Shown here: positions 1-7,200 of the stretch, one piece after another
Layout of the letters: each line of letters begins with the position of its first letter
How positions within the stretch are numbered: position 1 is the first letter of the stretch
Notes under the pieces: model-generated
Told to the model about the DNA's origin: nothing
Seen by the model: only the letters and a program-made list of their open reading frames with translations
Databases searched by the model: none
Translations under genes and position numbers: made by a program
From: Rhodopirellula sp.
GTDB lineage: Bacteria; Planctomycetota; Planctomycetia; Pirellulales; Pirellulaceae
NCBI GenBank assembly: GCA_002712845.1
Contig: PAUV01000002.1
Location: 55,551-64,965 of the forward strand
Reading direction: 5' to 3'
Length of the DNA stretch: 9,415 nt

Positions 1-372
1 GAGAATGGCCACCTTGCGTTTAATGATCCGCCCGCTGATTTCGAAACGGAAGATCCTTACTTGGTGGTTGAGCTTGACGAGCCTTGTCGCATGCAGCAGG
101 TAGGGGAAGGTTGGTTCGAATCATTGGAGGTTGTGCCAACGCATGCCATTAGCATGTCAGTGCACCAGATTCTAAAAGCAGCGAAAATTTATTGCAGCGT
201 CCCTGATGAACGCAAAGCGGAGGCTGTCCGAGCCACGCTTGAAGACGAGATTGCCCCAGCGATTCCAGCCAGTATTCTTCGGAAGCATGCCAATACGACA
301 TTGGTGATTGATGAGGCAGCTGCCACAAAGCTTGGTGCTGAACTCAAGAGCAGATTGGAACGTGGCGAATGA
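1..372 (+). CDS. nagB: Glucosamine-6-phosphate deaminase/isomerase, C-terminal part (5' end outside window)
   Basis: The reading frame is open from base 1, so only the last 123 residues are present. It begins with [11 protein letters not shown], the signature of the NagB/6-phosphogluconolactonase superfamily. In NagB this loop carries the active-site His and an acidic residue (here H4 and D9). It is followed by a typical NagB-like stretch, [15 protein letters not shown], and the C-terminal helix. NagB isomerises and deaminates glucosamine-6-phosphate to fructose-6-phosphate plus ammonia in the cytoplasm. The stop overlaps the start of the nagA gene by 4 nt (ATGA at 369-372), implying translational coupling and supporting the amino-sugar assignment over 6-phosphogluconolactonase. 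Whether the protein keeps the allosteric GlcNAc-6-P site cannot be judged, because the N-terminal half is missing. Confidence 0.88.
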   Translation, partial: ENGHLAFNDPPADFETEDPYLVVELDEPCRMQQVGEGWFESLEVVPTHAISMSVHQILKAAKIYCSVPDERKAEAVRATLEDEIAPAIPASILRKHANTTLVIDEAAATKLGAELKSRLERGE

Positions 373-1298
373 GCGGATACATCGACTTGCAAGTCAATGG
401 TTATGCAGGCGTTGATTTTAATTCCGACCACCTTTCGACCGATGAAGTGGTCCGGGTGTGTCGTCGATTGAAAGTTGATGGTACTGATTCGATCTTGGCT
501 ACCGTGATTACGGCACGGCTTGATCTGATGATTCAGCGCATCACTCGCCTGGTTGAGTTGATCGAGGCATCGCCAGAAATTGCGGCGTGTATTTGCGGTA
601 TTCATGTAGAGGGACCCTTTTTGAATCCAGCTGATGGATTCATTGGGGCTCATCCGGCATCTGATGCGATTCCGGCTGATATCAGTGTGACCGACCAATT
701 GCTGGAAGCAGGAAATGGAAATATAAAAATGGTCACGCTGGCCCCAGAAATGGACTCAGATGCCCGCGTTACGCGCCATCTAACGAATGGTGGAATCGCT
801 GTGGCTGCTGGGCATAGCAATGCATCTTTGAATGATCTGCAACGGTCCATCGATCAAGGGCTGAAATTGTTTACGCACTTGGGAAATGGCTGTCCTGCTT
901 CATTGCCTCGGCATGACAATATTGTCCAGCGTGTACTCGCTGTCAGTGACCAGTTGAAGATTTCATTCATAGCAGATGGTCACCATGTACCAGCATTCGC
1001 GCTCAAGAATTATTTGGGAATGATTCCCGATGAAAATATTGTTATCGTGACTGACGCCATCAGCGCGGCTGGACTTGGGCCAGGGAGCTATGAGCTCTCG
1101 GGTCAAGTGGTTGAGGTCGATGACGATGGTGCTGCATGGGCTGCATGCCGTACTCATTACGCAGGTTGTGCTTCGACGTTCCAACAAATGATCGAAGTAT
1201 TGAAAGGTCCTGTTGGCGTTAGCGAAGAGCAAATTCGTCAATGGATGATTGCGAATCCATTGCAGTTGCTTGCAGCAGACCAGACGCACGCCGGCTGA
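369..1298 (+). CDS. nagA: N-acetylglucosamine-6-phosphate deacetylase, barrel-only form
   Basis: The 309-residue protein belongs to the amidohydrolase superfamily. Visible motifs are the opening strand [11 protein letters not shown] (4-14), HVEGPF with metal-ligand Glu81, AGHSNA with His149, FTHLGNG with His170, ADGHH with His205/His206 in the substrate region, and TDAISAAG with catalytic Asp229. These match NagA, which removes acetate from GlcNAc-6-phosphate to feed NagB. Family members are usually about 380 residues. Here the protein starts directly at the first barrel strand and stops just after the NPLQLLA helix, so both halves of the small beta-sandwich domain are absent. HLGNGCP replaces the usual HLFNAM, a variant I associate with planctomycete NagA. 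The ATG overlaps the nagB stop by 4 nt and no strong Shine-Dalgarno site is visible, consistent with coupled translation. Confidence 0.9.
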   Translation: MSGYIDLQVNGYAGVDFNSDHLSTDEVVRVCRRLKVDGTDSILATVITARLDLMIQRITRLVELIEASPEIAACICGIHVEGPFLNPADGFIGAHPASDAIPADISVTDQLLEAGNGNIKMVTLAPEMDSDARVTRHLTNGGIAVAAGHSNASLNDLQRSIDQGLKLFTHLGNGCPASLPRHDNIVQRVLAVSDQLKISFIADGHHVPAFALKNYLGMIPDENIVIVTDAISAAGLGPGSYELSGQVVEVDDDGAAWAACRTHYAGCASTFQQMIEVLKGPVGVSEEQIRQWMIANPLQLLAADQTHAG

Positions 1299-1337
1299 AT
1301 TAAAACTAGTTGTTACCAAGAAGAAAAGGTGCTCATT

Positions 1338-1937
1338 GTGGGTGGTGAGGGAATTACAGACGTCATACGTCGTCGACGCACTGTTAAGCCAAAGGAATTT
1401 TCAGATCAAACGATTTCACAGGAAATCATTGATGAGATATTGGAAAATGCTAATTGGGCTCCAACTCATGGCTTCACAGAACCGTGGAGATTTTCTGTCT
1501 TCACGGGTGATGCTCGGTACGAGCTTGCCGAGTTTCTTGCAGCAACCTACAAGGCGGTTACGACAGAAGATACCTATCGCCAGAACAAATATGAGGGAAT
1601 GAAACGCAATGCGACCCTTGCCCCGGTCGTGATTGTGATTGGGATGAAGCGGCAGCCCAGTGGAAAGATTTCAGAGTTGGATGAGATTCAAGCAGTTGCT
1701 TGTGCCGTTCAAAATATGCACTTGACGGCCACCGCGCACGGAATCGGGGGATTCTGGTCCAGTAACGCTGCAGCTACCAGCGATCAAATGCGTGACTACA
1801 TTGGACTGAGTGGTGACGATCGCGCGTTGGGTCTGTTTTACTTGGGATATCCCTCAAAGGAATGGCCCGTGGGAAAACGCCAGCCAGTTTCCGACAAAGT
1901 TCGCTGGGTTGAATCAAAGTCGAGAGAACAACGGTAA
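1338..1937 (+). CDS. Nitroreductase family flavoprotein (YdjA-like)
   Basis: A GTG start at 1338 is chosen because AAGG at 1325-1328 lies 9 nt upstream; the in-frame GTG at 1329 would abut it. The product is about 199 residues, normal for a single-domain nitroreductase. Motifs are RRRRTVKP near residues 11-18 (FMN phosphate contact), WAPTHGFTEPWRF at 40-52 (the YdjA/TM1586-like HxxxEPWRF signature), a long helix from ELDEIQ through HGIGGFW at 113-140, and GLFYLGYP at 165-172. These enzymes bind FMN as homodimers and use NAD(P)H to reduce nitro compounds, quinones or other electrophiles; the physiological substrate is usually unknown. The gene lies 39 nt after nagA on the same strand and may be cotranscribed, but no link to amino-sugar metabolism is evident. 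The family call is firm; the substrate is not known. Confidence 0.85.
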   Translation: MGGEGITDVIRRRRTVKPKEFSDQTISQEIIDEILENANWAPTHGFTEPWRFSVFTGDARYELAEFLAATYKAVTTEDTYRQNKYEGMKRNATLAPVVIVIGMKRQPSGKISELDEIQAVACAVQNMHLTATAHGIGGFWSSNAAATSDQMRDYIGLSGDDRALGLFYLGYPSKEWPVGKRQPVSDKVRWVESKSREQR

Positions 1938-2001
1938 TGGAACGCTAGGCTAAGGAGATTGGCCTGTTACGGAGTCTGGCTGTAGAGGAGTCGCTGGGCT
2001 G

Positions 2002-2027
2002 GGTGTCGTAGCTCACGCTGCAACACC
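2002..2027. terminator. Possible hairpin between convergent genes
   Basis: GGTGT-C-GTAGC and GCTGC-A-ACACC form two 5-bp stems (one G-T wobble) around a C/A mismatch, with a TCAC loop. It lies in the 100-nt gap between the ends of the convergent nitroreductase and hydrolase genes, where a bidirectional terminator would be expected. No T-run follows on either strand, so intrinsic termination is uncertain. Confidence 0.3.
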
Positions 2028-2037
2028 GTCAACCAGA

Positions 2038-4101
2038 TCACTCTGTATCGGATGAAGTTGGCTGCAATTTGACAGCCTGTTCTGCAAGCTGATTGTCTGC
2101 CAACAAATCAGCCCATTGCTGGTTCCATTCACTGCGGTTGCGAATTTGCAATTTCCTGCCTCGAGCAGCTTGCATTAGCACAATCTGCGGGGGTTCCGCG
2201 AGCCGACTGATATTTAATAAGTCGGGTGCGTCACGATTTCGAGTTGATAAATTAGTCAGCTTCAACGAGTCGACATTTTTGATGAAGAGAGATGCAAACA
2301 ATGCCCAAGAGGAGCCTTCGTTGTTGGCTTCCAGTGAAAATTGAACATCGGGATTCTTCAGGAAATCTTGTAGGGCGATTGTCGCACGAAGAATGTCATA
2401 GGTCTGCATTCCAGCGGCTGTTTGACCAAGTTGCATAAAGCGTCGTCTGATCTGCGTGCGTTTTTTTGCTTCATCAGACCATTCGGTCGGTCCAATGCCT
2501 CGGGGTGCTATGTAGGCGATGGTTTCTGACTTGGCGAGTGCAGCAATGCTTTCCCATTCACTTGCGTCAGGTCGCACATCAAATGTGTGGTGGGGGACAA
2601 GGTTGGCGAGGCCGGACAGAGTTGCCGACCATTCTGTTTTGTCCAGAATATGCAAGGATAGGGAATTCGGCTTACGGTCGGTGGGACCGACCAGATAGAC
2701 GCGGAGGCGGTAGGGATCCTGGCTAGTGAAGTCAATGACGCGTACGTGGGTGTTGGCCTTGGTACCCTCAGCAACCAGTTTCGGGTCAGTTTTTTCTGCA
2801 ATTGCTGGCCAACCACCAAAACACTTTTGGCGTATCAGTTGGCTGGTCGTTTCGTCCAGTTTTCTGGCTGTTGCAACCTCTGTGGGCAGGTTATCAGTAC
2901 CCACAGTGGGAACAAATGTCTCATGGATGGATGTGACATTTTCGTCGGAGGGTAATACTGGAAACACTTTCAAATCTTTTTGATCAAACAGTGGTGCTGC
3001 AGCAGAGGTGATCAGAGAATCATCATCTCGCAGGTAATGATTGAACCATCGAAACGCATGAATACGAAGCTCTTGTGTGTCCTTGTGAGGGCCCTCAGTG
3101 ATATGCAGTCCCAGTTTGTCGCCGGCATCGTAGAGCTGGTAAATTTTCTTTGTTCGTGTGTACACATCAACCACGCCATCAAGTGGGAATATGCGATCTT
3201 TGTCAGTGTTGGAAATAAGTAAAGGCCGTGGCGCGACGAGTGCTGCAACCATTGGGTAGTCCCAGCGATACGTGTTGACCATGTACATGCAATCACAATG
3301 CCCCTCCACGCAACCATCGACCACATGGTTTTTCAAACTGGTGATTCCTGCGACCGGGACAGCCACTTTGATGCGTTCATCGATTGCTGCGATCCACCAC
3401 GAATAAGCGCCACCACCACTGCGGCCAGTCACTCCGATTCGTTCGCCATCGACTTCGTCGCGTGATTGCAGGTAATCCAAAGCTCGGACGCAATTCCACG
3501 CCTCGACGCCCGCCGGTGTGTAGCCTCGATTGTTCCACCACCACATTTTCTCACGATAGGTTCCGTGGTGGATGCCTTCAATTTCGCCGAGTTGGATCGT
3601 GTCAATGGTTAGGCAGACGTAACCATTGCGTGCGAACCACGCACCATGATGTTGGTAGTGTGTTTTGTTTCCAAGGCTGACTCCATCGCGTTTTACACGT
3701 CCGTGACCACATACGTAAAGGATTGCCGGGAGCGGTGCGTCTTGCTTTACCGGGCGATAAAAATTGCCGGTCACGTAGAGACCCGGGCGTGACTGGAAAT
3801 GAATACGCTCAGCGATCACTCCGTCACTTTCGACGGAGCCAGTGATTCTTGCATTGAGTGGGGTACGCTCTGGAAATGGATCGAGTCCAAGCATTTCCAG
3901 AAGTTGGTCGTGGTACTGATCACGTCGGTCAGTCCAGTCGCTGAGTGAATTGATCTCAGCGAAGGTTTGATTTGTAATTTCAGCCGTCTGGTTTGCAAAG
4001 TAGATTTTTGCAAGTTGGTCCCCATCACCCGCAGCAGGTTCCACAGCAAATCCCAAGCTGGACACCATGAGCAAGGCACCAAGGATCATGACATAACGCA
4101 T
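2038..4101 (-). CDS. Secreted alpha/beta hydrolase (acetyl xylan esterase-like) with degenerate second hydrolase domain
   Basis: The 687-residue protein begins with a signal peptide: charged MRYV, a hydrophobic core, and a likely cleavage after SLGFA (residue 19). The ATG at 4101 is preceded by AGGAAG at good spacing. The N-terminal catalytic domain (about 60-360) has ILYVCGHG (128-134, probable oxyanion region), the nucleophile elbow GRSGGG with Ser228, NTDKDRIFP with probable acid Asp302, and GPHKD with His339. This layout resembles prolyl-oligopeptidase/CE7-like esterases that planctomycetes use on plant or algal polysaccharides. Residues about 440-655 look like a second alpha/beta-hydrolase fold: APRGIGPTEW at 532-541, a long helix, then LEANNEGSSWALFASLF at 590-606, where a nucleophile elbow would be expected but no GxSxG is present. 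Carbohydrate esterase is the favoured role; peptidase activity is possible. It lies 142 nt downstream of sucB on the same strand. Confidence 0.82.
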   Translation of the reverse strand: MRYVMILGALLMVSSLGFAVEPAAGDGDQLAKIYFANQTAEITNQTFAEINSLSDWTDRRDQYHDQLLEMLGLDPFPERTPLNARITGSVESDGVIAERIHFQSRPGLYVTGNFYRPVKQDAPLPAILYVCGHGRVKRDGVSLGNKTHYQHHGAWFARNGYVCLTIDTIQLGEIEGIHHGTYREKMWWWNNRGYTPAGVEAWNCVRALDYLQSRDEVDGERIGVTGRSGGGAYSWWIAAIDERIKVAVPVAGITSLKNHVVDGCVEGHCDCMYMVNTYRWDYPMVAALVAPRPLLISNTDKDRIFPLDGVVDVYTRTKKIYQLYDAGDKLGLHITEGPHKDTQELRIHAFRWFNHYLRDDDSLITSAAAPLFDQKDLKVFPVLPSDENVTSIHETFVPTVGTDNLPTEVATARKLDETTSQLIRQKCFGGWPAIAEKTDPKLVAEGTKANTHVRVIDFTSQDPYRLRVYLVGPTDRKPNSLSLHILDKTEWSATLSGLANLVPHHTFDVRPDASEWESIAALAKSETIAYIAPRGIGPTEWSDEAKKRTQIRRRFMQLGQTAAGMQTYDILRATIALQDFLKNPDVQFSLEANNEGSSWALFASLFIKNVDSLKLTNLSTRNRDAPDLLNISRLAEPPQIVLMQAARGRKLQIRNRSEWNQQWADLLADNQLAEQAVKLQPTSSDTE

Positions 4102-4134
4102 CGCATCTTCCTGAGAGTGGGGGATGGTGTGTCG

Positions 4135-4144
4135 GAACCGGTTC
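4135..4144. promoter_or_regulatory. Perfect 10-bp palindrome upstream of the hydrolase gene
   Basis: GAACCGGTTC is a perfect palindrome starting 34 bp upstream of the hydrolase ATG, in the 142-nt gap after sucB. A nearby GGGGATG...CGTCCCC inverted repeat (4157-4176) can form a 7-bp stem with one G-T pair. Either could be an operator or part of a leader. This is inference from symmetry and position only. Confidence 0.2.
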
Positions 4145-4243
4145 AGATCGATTTCTGGGGATGTAAGTGCGTCCCCACTGCATCATCACGCTGCATGTTG
4201 CAGGCTATTACTTGCCGGAATGCTGCCGGATACTGTGACGTGA

Positions 4244-5461
4244 TTATAGTTCCAGAAACAGCCGAGCTGGGTCTTCAATCACATCTTTGATGGTCTTCAA
4301 GAATCCAACTGCCTCTCGGCCGTCCACAATCCGGTGATCGTAGGTTAGTGCCACGTACATCATTGGGCGTATCACGACATTCCCATCGAGTGCGACGGGA
4401 CGTTGCTGAATGGAGTGCAGCCCAAGAATTCCACTTTGAGGAGGGTTTACAATCGGAGTACTTAATAGTGATCCATAGACACCGCCATTGCTGATGGTGA
4501 AAGTGCCCCCGATGAGATCCGTAGGCTGCAGCCGATTTTCGCCTGCCTGCTGGGCAAAATTGCCGATTGACTGTTCCACGTCAGCAAATGACATCCGTTC
4601 GACATTTCGCAGGACGGGTACCACGAGACCTTTGCCGCCTCCAATTGCTACTCCAATGTCCTGATAGTGTCGATACACAACATCATCGCCTCGAATCTCC
4701 GCGTTCACGGCAGGGTAGCGTCGCAGTGCTTCGACCGCTGCTTTTGCGAAGAATGACATGAAGCCAAGTTTGACACCGTGCCTTTCCAGAAATTGATCCT
4801 TGTACTTTTTTCGGATCTTCATCACAGGATCCATGTCAATTTCATTAAACGTGGTGAGCAACGCAGCGGTTTGTTGGGCCTCCACGAGTCGTGCTGCGAT
4901 AGTACGACGCAACATGCTGAGCGGTTTAATCTCTTCACCACGCAATTCGCTGTCGGTGGTGAGGAGGCTGGTCTCGCTACGAGACGTTGGTAGTGCTGGG
5001 CTTGATTTCTGTTCTCGAACAAATGCGAGAACGTCTTCCTTCAAGAGCCTTCCGCCAGGTCCGCGAGCTGGAACCTGACTGGCTGATAAGCCATGCTCAT
5101 CCAGCAGCCGCTGCGCGGCTGGCATCACAAAACCACTGGCCTCAGGGTTGCCTGGTTGTGAGCTGGCCGCAGGTGCGGCGGTGCTTGGCGCGCCGCTCGA
5201 AACTTCTGCCGGCTTTTCACCCGGTTCAATGGCCGCGATCACGTCCCCGACGTTCGCGAATTCCTCTTCCTGTTTGCTGATGCTTCGGAGAAATCCAGAT
5301 GCTGGTGCCGGGATTTGTACCGACGCTTTTTCGGTTTCAATCTCGACCAGATCTTCTCCCGAATTGACCCAGTCGCCCTCCGCCTTCAACCATTGGCCAA
5401 TTTGTACTTCGCTGATGGACTCACCGACTGTAGGGACTTCGACTTGGATGGCTTCACTCAC
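4244..5461 (-). CDS. sucB: Dihydrolipoyllysine succinyltransferase, E2 of the 2-oxoglutarate dehydrogenase complex
   Basis: The frame can extend to a GTG at 5521, but the GTG at 5461 is chosen. It gives [15 protein letters not shown], a standard E2 N-terminus, and 405 residues, the same length as E. coli SucB; the extra 20 residues lie over a tandem duplication. Domains are a lipoyl domain at 1-80 with lipoyl-Lys45 in EIETEKAS, an Ala/Pro/Ser linker, an E3/E1-binding domain at about 111-148, a second linker, then the catalytic core from about 177. The core carries TFNEIDM, the [14 protein letters not shown] and [10 protein letters not shown] motifs typical of succinyltransferases, and DHRIVDG with catalytic His376 and Asp380. 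The enzyme transfers succinyl from E1 through lipoamide to CoA in the TCA cycle. No sucA or lpd is adjacent, unlike many bacteria. No clear Shine-Dalgarno site is seen. Confidence 0.92.
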   Translation of the reverse strand: MSEAIQVEVPTVGESISEVQIGQWLKAEGDWVNSGEDLVEIETEKASVQIPAPASGFLRSISKQEEEFANVGDVIAAIEPGEKPAEVSSGAPSTAAPAASSQPGNPEASGFVMPAAQRLLDEHGLSASQVPARGPGGRLLKEDVLAFVREQKSSPALPTSRSETSLLTTDSELRGEEIKPLSMLRRTIAARLVEAQQTAALLTTFNEIDMDPVMKIRKKYKDQFLERHGVKLGFMSFFAKAAVEALRRYPAVNAEIRGDDVVYRHYQDIGVAIGGGKGLVVPVLRNVERMSFADVEQSIGNFAQQAGENRLQPTDLIGGTFTISNGGVYGSLLSTPIVNPPQSGILGLHSIQQRPVALDGNVVIRPMMYVALTYDHRIVDGREAVGFLKTIKDVIEDPARLFLEL

Positions 5462-5474
5462 GGGGATGTCTGTA

Positions 5475-5503
5475 AAAGTTGGAGACTGAAAGTTGGAGAC
5501 TGA
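5475..5503. repeat. 14-bp tandem duplication at the 5' side of sucB
   Basis: AAAGTTGGAGACTG occurs at 5475-5488 and again at 5489-5502, followed by one further matching base. The unit length is not a multiple of three, so the duplication shifts any frame passing through it. This argues that the conserved sucB coding begins downstream, at 5461. Confidence 0.9.
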
Positions 5504-5642
5504 TGCGGGTGCTGGTAACACACTTTATGTATCTGGACAGGATACCGAGCTTGCACACAAAAGTCAGGAATGGGGCCATGATTTTGACATGGTGAAGGCC
5601 ATCTTTTTGCCCACAACAGTCGTTTTCCTACATTCTGATCAG

Positions 5643-5660
5643 CCGTTTCACATCAAACGG
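5643..5660. promoter_or_regulatory. Inverted repeat CCGTTT-N6-AAACGG, possible operator
   Basis: Perfect 6-bp arms flank CACATC in the divergent sucB/nuclease-fold region. The right arm overlaps the first of two CGGGTCTGG copies spaced 23 bp apart. Symmetry with an 18-bp span suits a dimeric regulator, but a chance hairpin cannot be excluded. Confidence 0.25.
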
Positions 5661-5902
5661 GTCTGGACGTTCCCATTATTCGGGTCTGGTATTTCAATCG
5701 GGATGGCTCGATTCTGAGGAGCTTGAGGGTTGCATCTTCCACGATGATCACAACTTCTGCTGTGGGTCTAATTCGGGGAAGCGGCCTACTCGATTCACGA
5801 ATGTCCCGTCAGCAGTTCGATGCTTCTTATGGTGTCTGTCGGGTAAATCGGGTTCGTGACGGCCGCTTGTGTTGGTACACCCGTGGGTCTTGCAGTGGCA
5901 AA

Positions 5903-6997
5903 ATGATGGCGGAGTCTGATCGTGGTAATCCGATTCAATTGACCGCAGTTGTATTGCTGCTGGTGGGTGGTGGGTGGTACTTTCTTCACCACTACCGGAT
6001 CGATGGTCTCGATGAGGTTTCGGTTTCGTCCAAGCGAGTGAACGAAAGTTCCGAGCAGTACATTTCTTACACGGATGTACCTTCGTTCGTGGAATCTACT
6101 GATTCAAATGGGCCCGCGCCGCAGTCGACGCCTGATCCGAGTACATCGGTCGCTGATTTTTCTGTCGCTGAGCAGACAAAATTGGGCTCATTCGCCGCCA
6201 CAACACCGGCGGCAAACATTGGTGGTTTGAAAATCGCTTCCTGGGCATTGGATGGATTTGGGCCTACAAAGCTTGCCAATCCTTCAGCAAGGCAGAACGT
6301 AGCTCGTGTGGTTCGGCAGTTCGACGTGATTGCCTTGCAACAAATCGCTTCCATCGAAAGAGATCTGATACCACGTTTGGTCGAGGCGATCAATCAAGGT
6401 GACGGTCGCTATGATTTTGTGGTGGGGCCTCCGACTGGCCCGGTTGATCGTCCTGAGCAACTTGCGTTCATCTTTGATACGGCTCGAGTAGTGGTTGATC
6501 GGCGACAGACGTATACGCTTGACGACCCTGACAACCAAATGACCTTCGATCCATTGGTGGCATGGTTTCGAGCTGCTCAGGGGCGGCCGGGGCAAGCGTG
6601 GACCTTCTCTTTCGTGAATCTGCGGATCGATCTTGCACGGGCCCCCAATGAGGTTGCTCTGCTACCAAAGGTTATTCAGGCTATTCGGGGTGATGGCAGA
6701 CGCGAAGATGATCTTGTGATTGCAGGATTGCTTCAAGCTGATGACGCTTACCTGCTTCCAACACTGACCAGCAAGTCAGTGAAAGCAACGGTTCGGAATC
6801 GCCCCACGGATATTTTCGGACGCTATCAAACCAGCAATCTGTTATTTGATACGAACTCAACGACAGAATACATGGGACGTGGTGGTGTCTTCGATTACCT
6901 TGGCACCTTTAACCTGAACCTCGCTGAAGCCGAGACGGTGACCAGTCACCTGCCCGTGTATGGTGAGTTCTCTGCTAACGAAGGCGCAACTTACTGA
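5903..6997 (+). CDS. Membrane-anchored endonuclease/exonuclease/phosphatase-fold protein, probably catalytically inactive
   Basis: The frame opens at a TTG at 5723, but the first 60 codons look non-conserved. The ATG at 5903 (or 5906) places a single hydrophobic segment at residues 11-29 right after a short N-terminus, giving about 364 residues. A Ser/Thr/Pro-rich linker runs to about 105, then a DNase I-like domain from LKIASWALDGFG (109-120) to HLPVYGEF (349-356). Strand order and spacing fit the exonuclease-endonuclease-phosphatase family. The expected catalytic positions are changed: QE reads QQ (Gln147), the NIHTD-type His is Arg241 in VNLRID, GDLN reads GLLQ (Leu276, Gln278) and SDH reads TSH (Ser348), with only His349 kept. 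The likely topology is an anchored extracytoplasmic domain. It is probably a binding or scaffold relative of nucleases; the function is unknown. Confidence 0.75.
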   Translation: MMAESDRGNPIQLTAVVLLLVGGGWYFLHHYRIDGLDEVSVSSKRVNESSEQYISYTDVPSFVESTDSNGPAPQSTPDPSTSVADFSVAEQTKLGSFAATTPAANIGGLKIASWALDGFGPTKLANPSARQNVARVVRQFDVIALQQIASIERDLIPRLVEAINQGDGRYDFVVGPPTGPVDRPEQLAFIFDTARVVVDRRQTYTLDDPDNQMTFDPLVAWFRAAQGRPGQAWTFSFVNLRIDLARAPNEVALLPKVIQAIRGDGRREDDLVIAGLLQADDAYLLPTLTSKSVKATVRNRPTDIFGRYQTSNLLFDTNSTTEYMGRGGVFDYLGTFNLNLAEAETVTSHLPVYGEFSANEGATY

Positions 6998-7056
6998 ACT
7001 GCGTTGAAATCTGTGCTGCAGGCGGCGAGGTGCTAGCAGTCTACTCGCTTCACGCT

Positions 7057-7082
7057 CAGGAAGTTATGAACAGGTATTCCTG
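7057..7082. repeat. Inverted repeat downstream of the nuclease-fold gene
   Basis: CAGGAA (7057-7062) and TTCCTG (7077-7082) are complementary around a 14-nt loop, and TCCTG...CAGGA at 7078-7091 forms an alternative stem. They lie 60-90 nt after the stop at 6997. No T-run follows, so a terminator role is weakly supported. Confidence 0.2.
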
Positions 7083-7156
7083 AACGCAGGATTAGCTAGG
7101 GCGAAATCTTTGAGATTGAAAAAATCGTCCTGACGAAAGAGCCAGTGTGAACTCCC

Positions 7157-7171
7157 AAGCTTACGAAGCTT
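7157..7171. repeat. Double AAGCTT hairpin beyond the end of the HD-GYP pseudogene
   Basis: AAGCTT-ACG-AAGCTT gives a 6-bp stem with a 3-nt loop, 30 nt past the ancestral stop of the minus-strand pseudogene. No T-run is present. It may be a relic terminator or chance. Confidence 0.2.
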
Positions 7172-7200
7172 AACAGGGTGTCGTCGCGTTCAAAATCAAC

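Larger units (their letters stand above)
5462..5902. other. Divergent intergenic region between sucB and the nuclease-fold gene
   Basis: About 440 nt separates the chosen divergent starts. It contains a 14-bp tandem duplication (5475-5503), an inverted repeat (5643-5660), two copies of a 9-bp direct repeat (5658-5666 and 5681-5689) and an isolated TTGACA (5584-5589) with no convincing -10 box at 17 bp. Weak open frames cross it: the 5' extension of sucB to 5521, and the nuclease-fold frame back to a TTG at 5723. Their translations look unlike conserved protein. Promoters for both neighbours must lie here unless transcription enters from elsewhere, but none can be assigned with confidence. Confidence 0.5.

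Noticed and set aside
2093..4290. Several plus-strand and shifted open frames inside the hydrolase gene
   Set aside because: They are shadows of a 687-codon gene with a signal peptide and full catalytic triad; none shows a recognisable domain.
5462..5521. 20-residue N-terminal extension of SucB
   Set aside because: It is encoded over the 14-bp tandem duplication, and the 405-residue form from 5461 matches the usual SucB length and N-terminal motif.
5584..5612. TTGACA as a -35 promoter box
   Set aside because: The sequence 17 bp downstream is not TATAAT-like, and planctomycete promoters do not reliably follow this consensus.
5493..5717. 74-codon plus-strand open frame in the divergent region
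   Set aside because: It overlaps the 5' side of sucB and the tandem duplication, has no recognisable motif and no ribosome-binding site, and is best read as chance.
5723..5902. 60-codon upstream extension of the nuclease-fold gene from a TTG
   Set aside because: The translated stretch is Arg/Ser/Cys-rich without conserved pattern and would place the membrane anchor deep inside the protein; the ATG at 5903 gives a normal anchored N-terminus.
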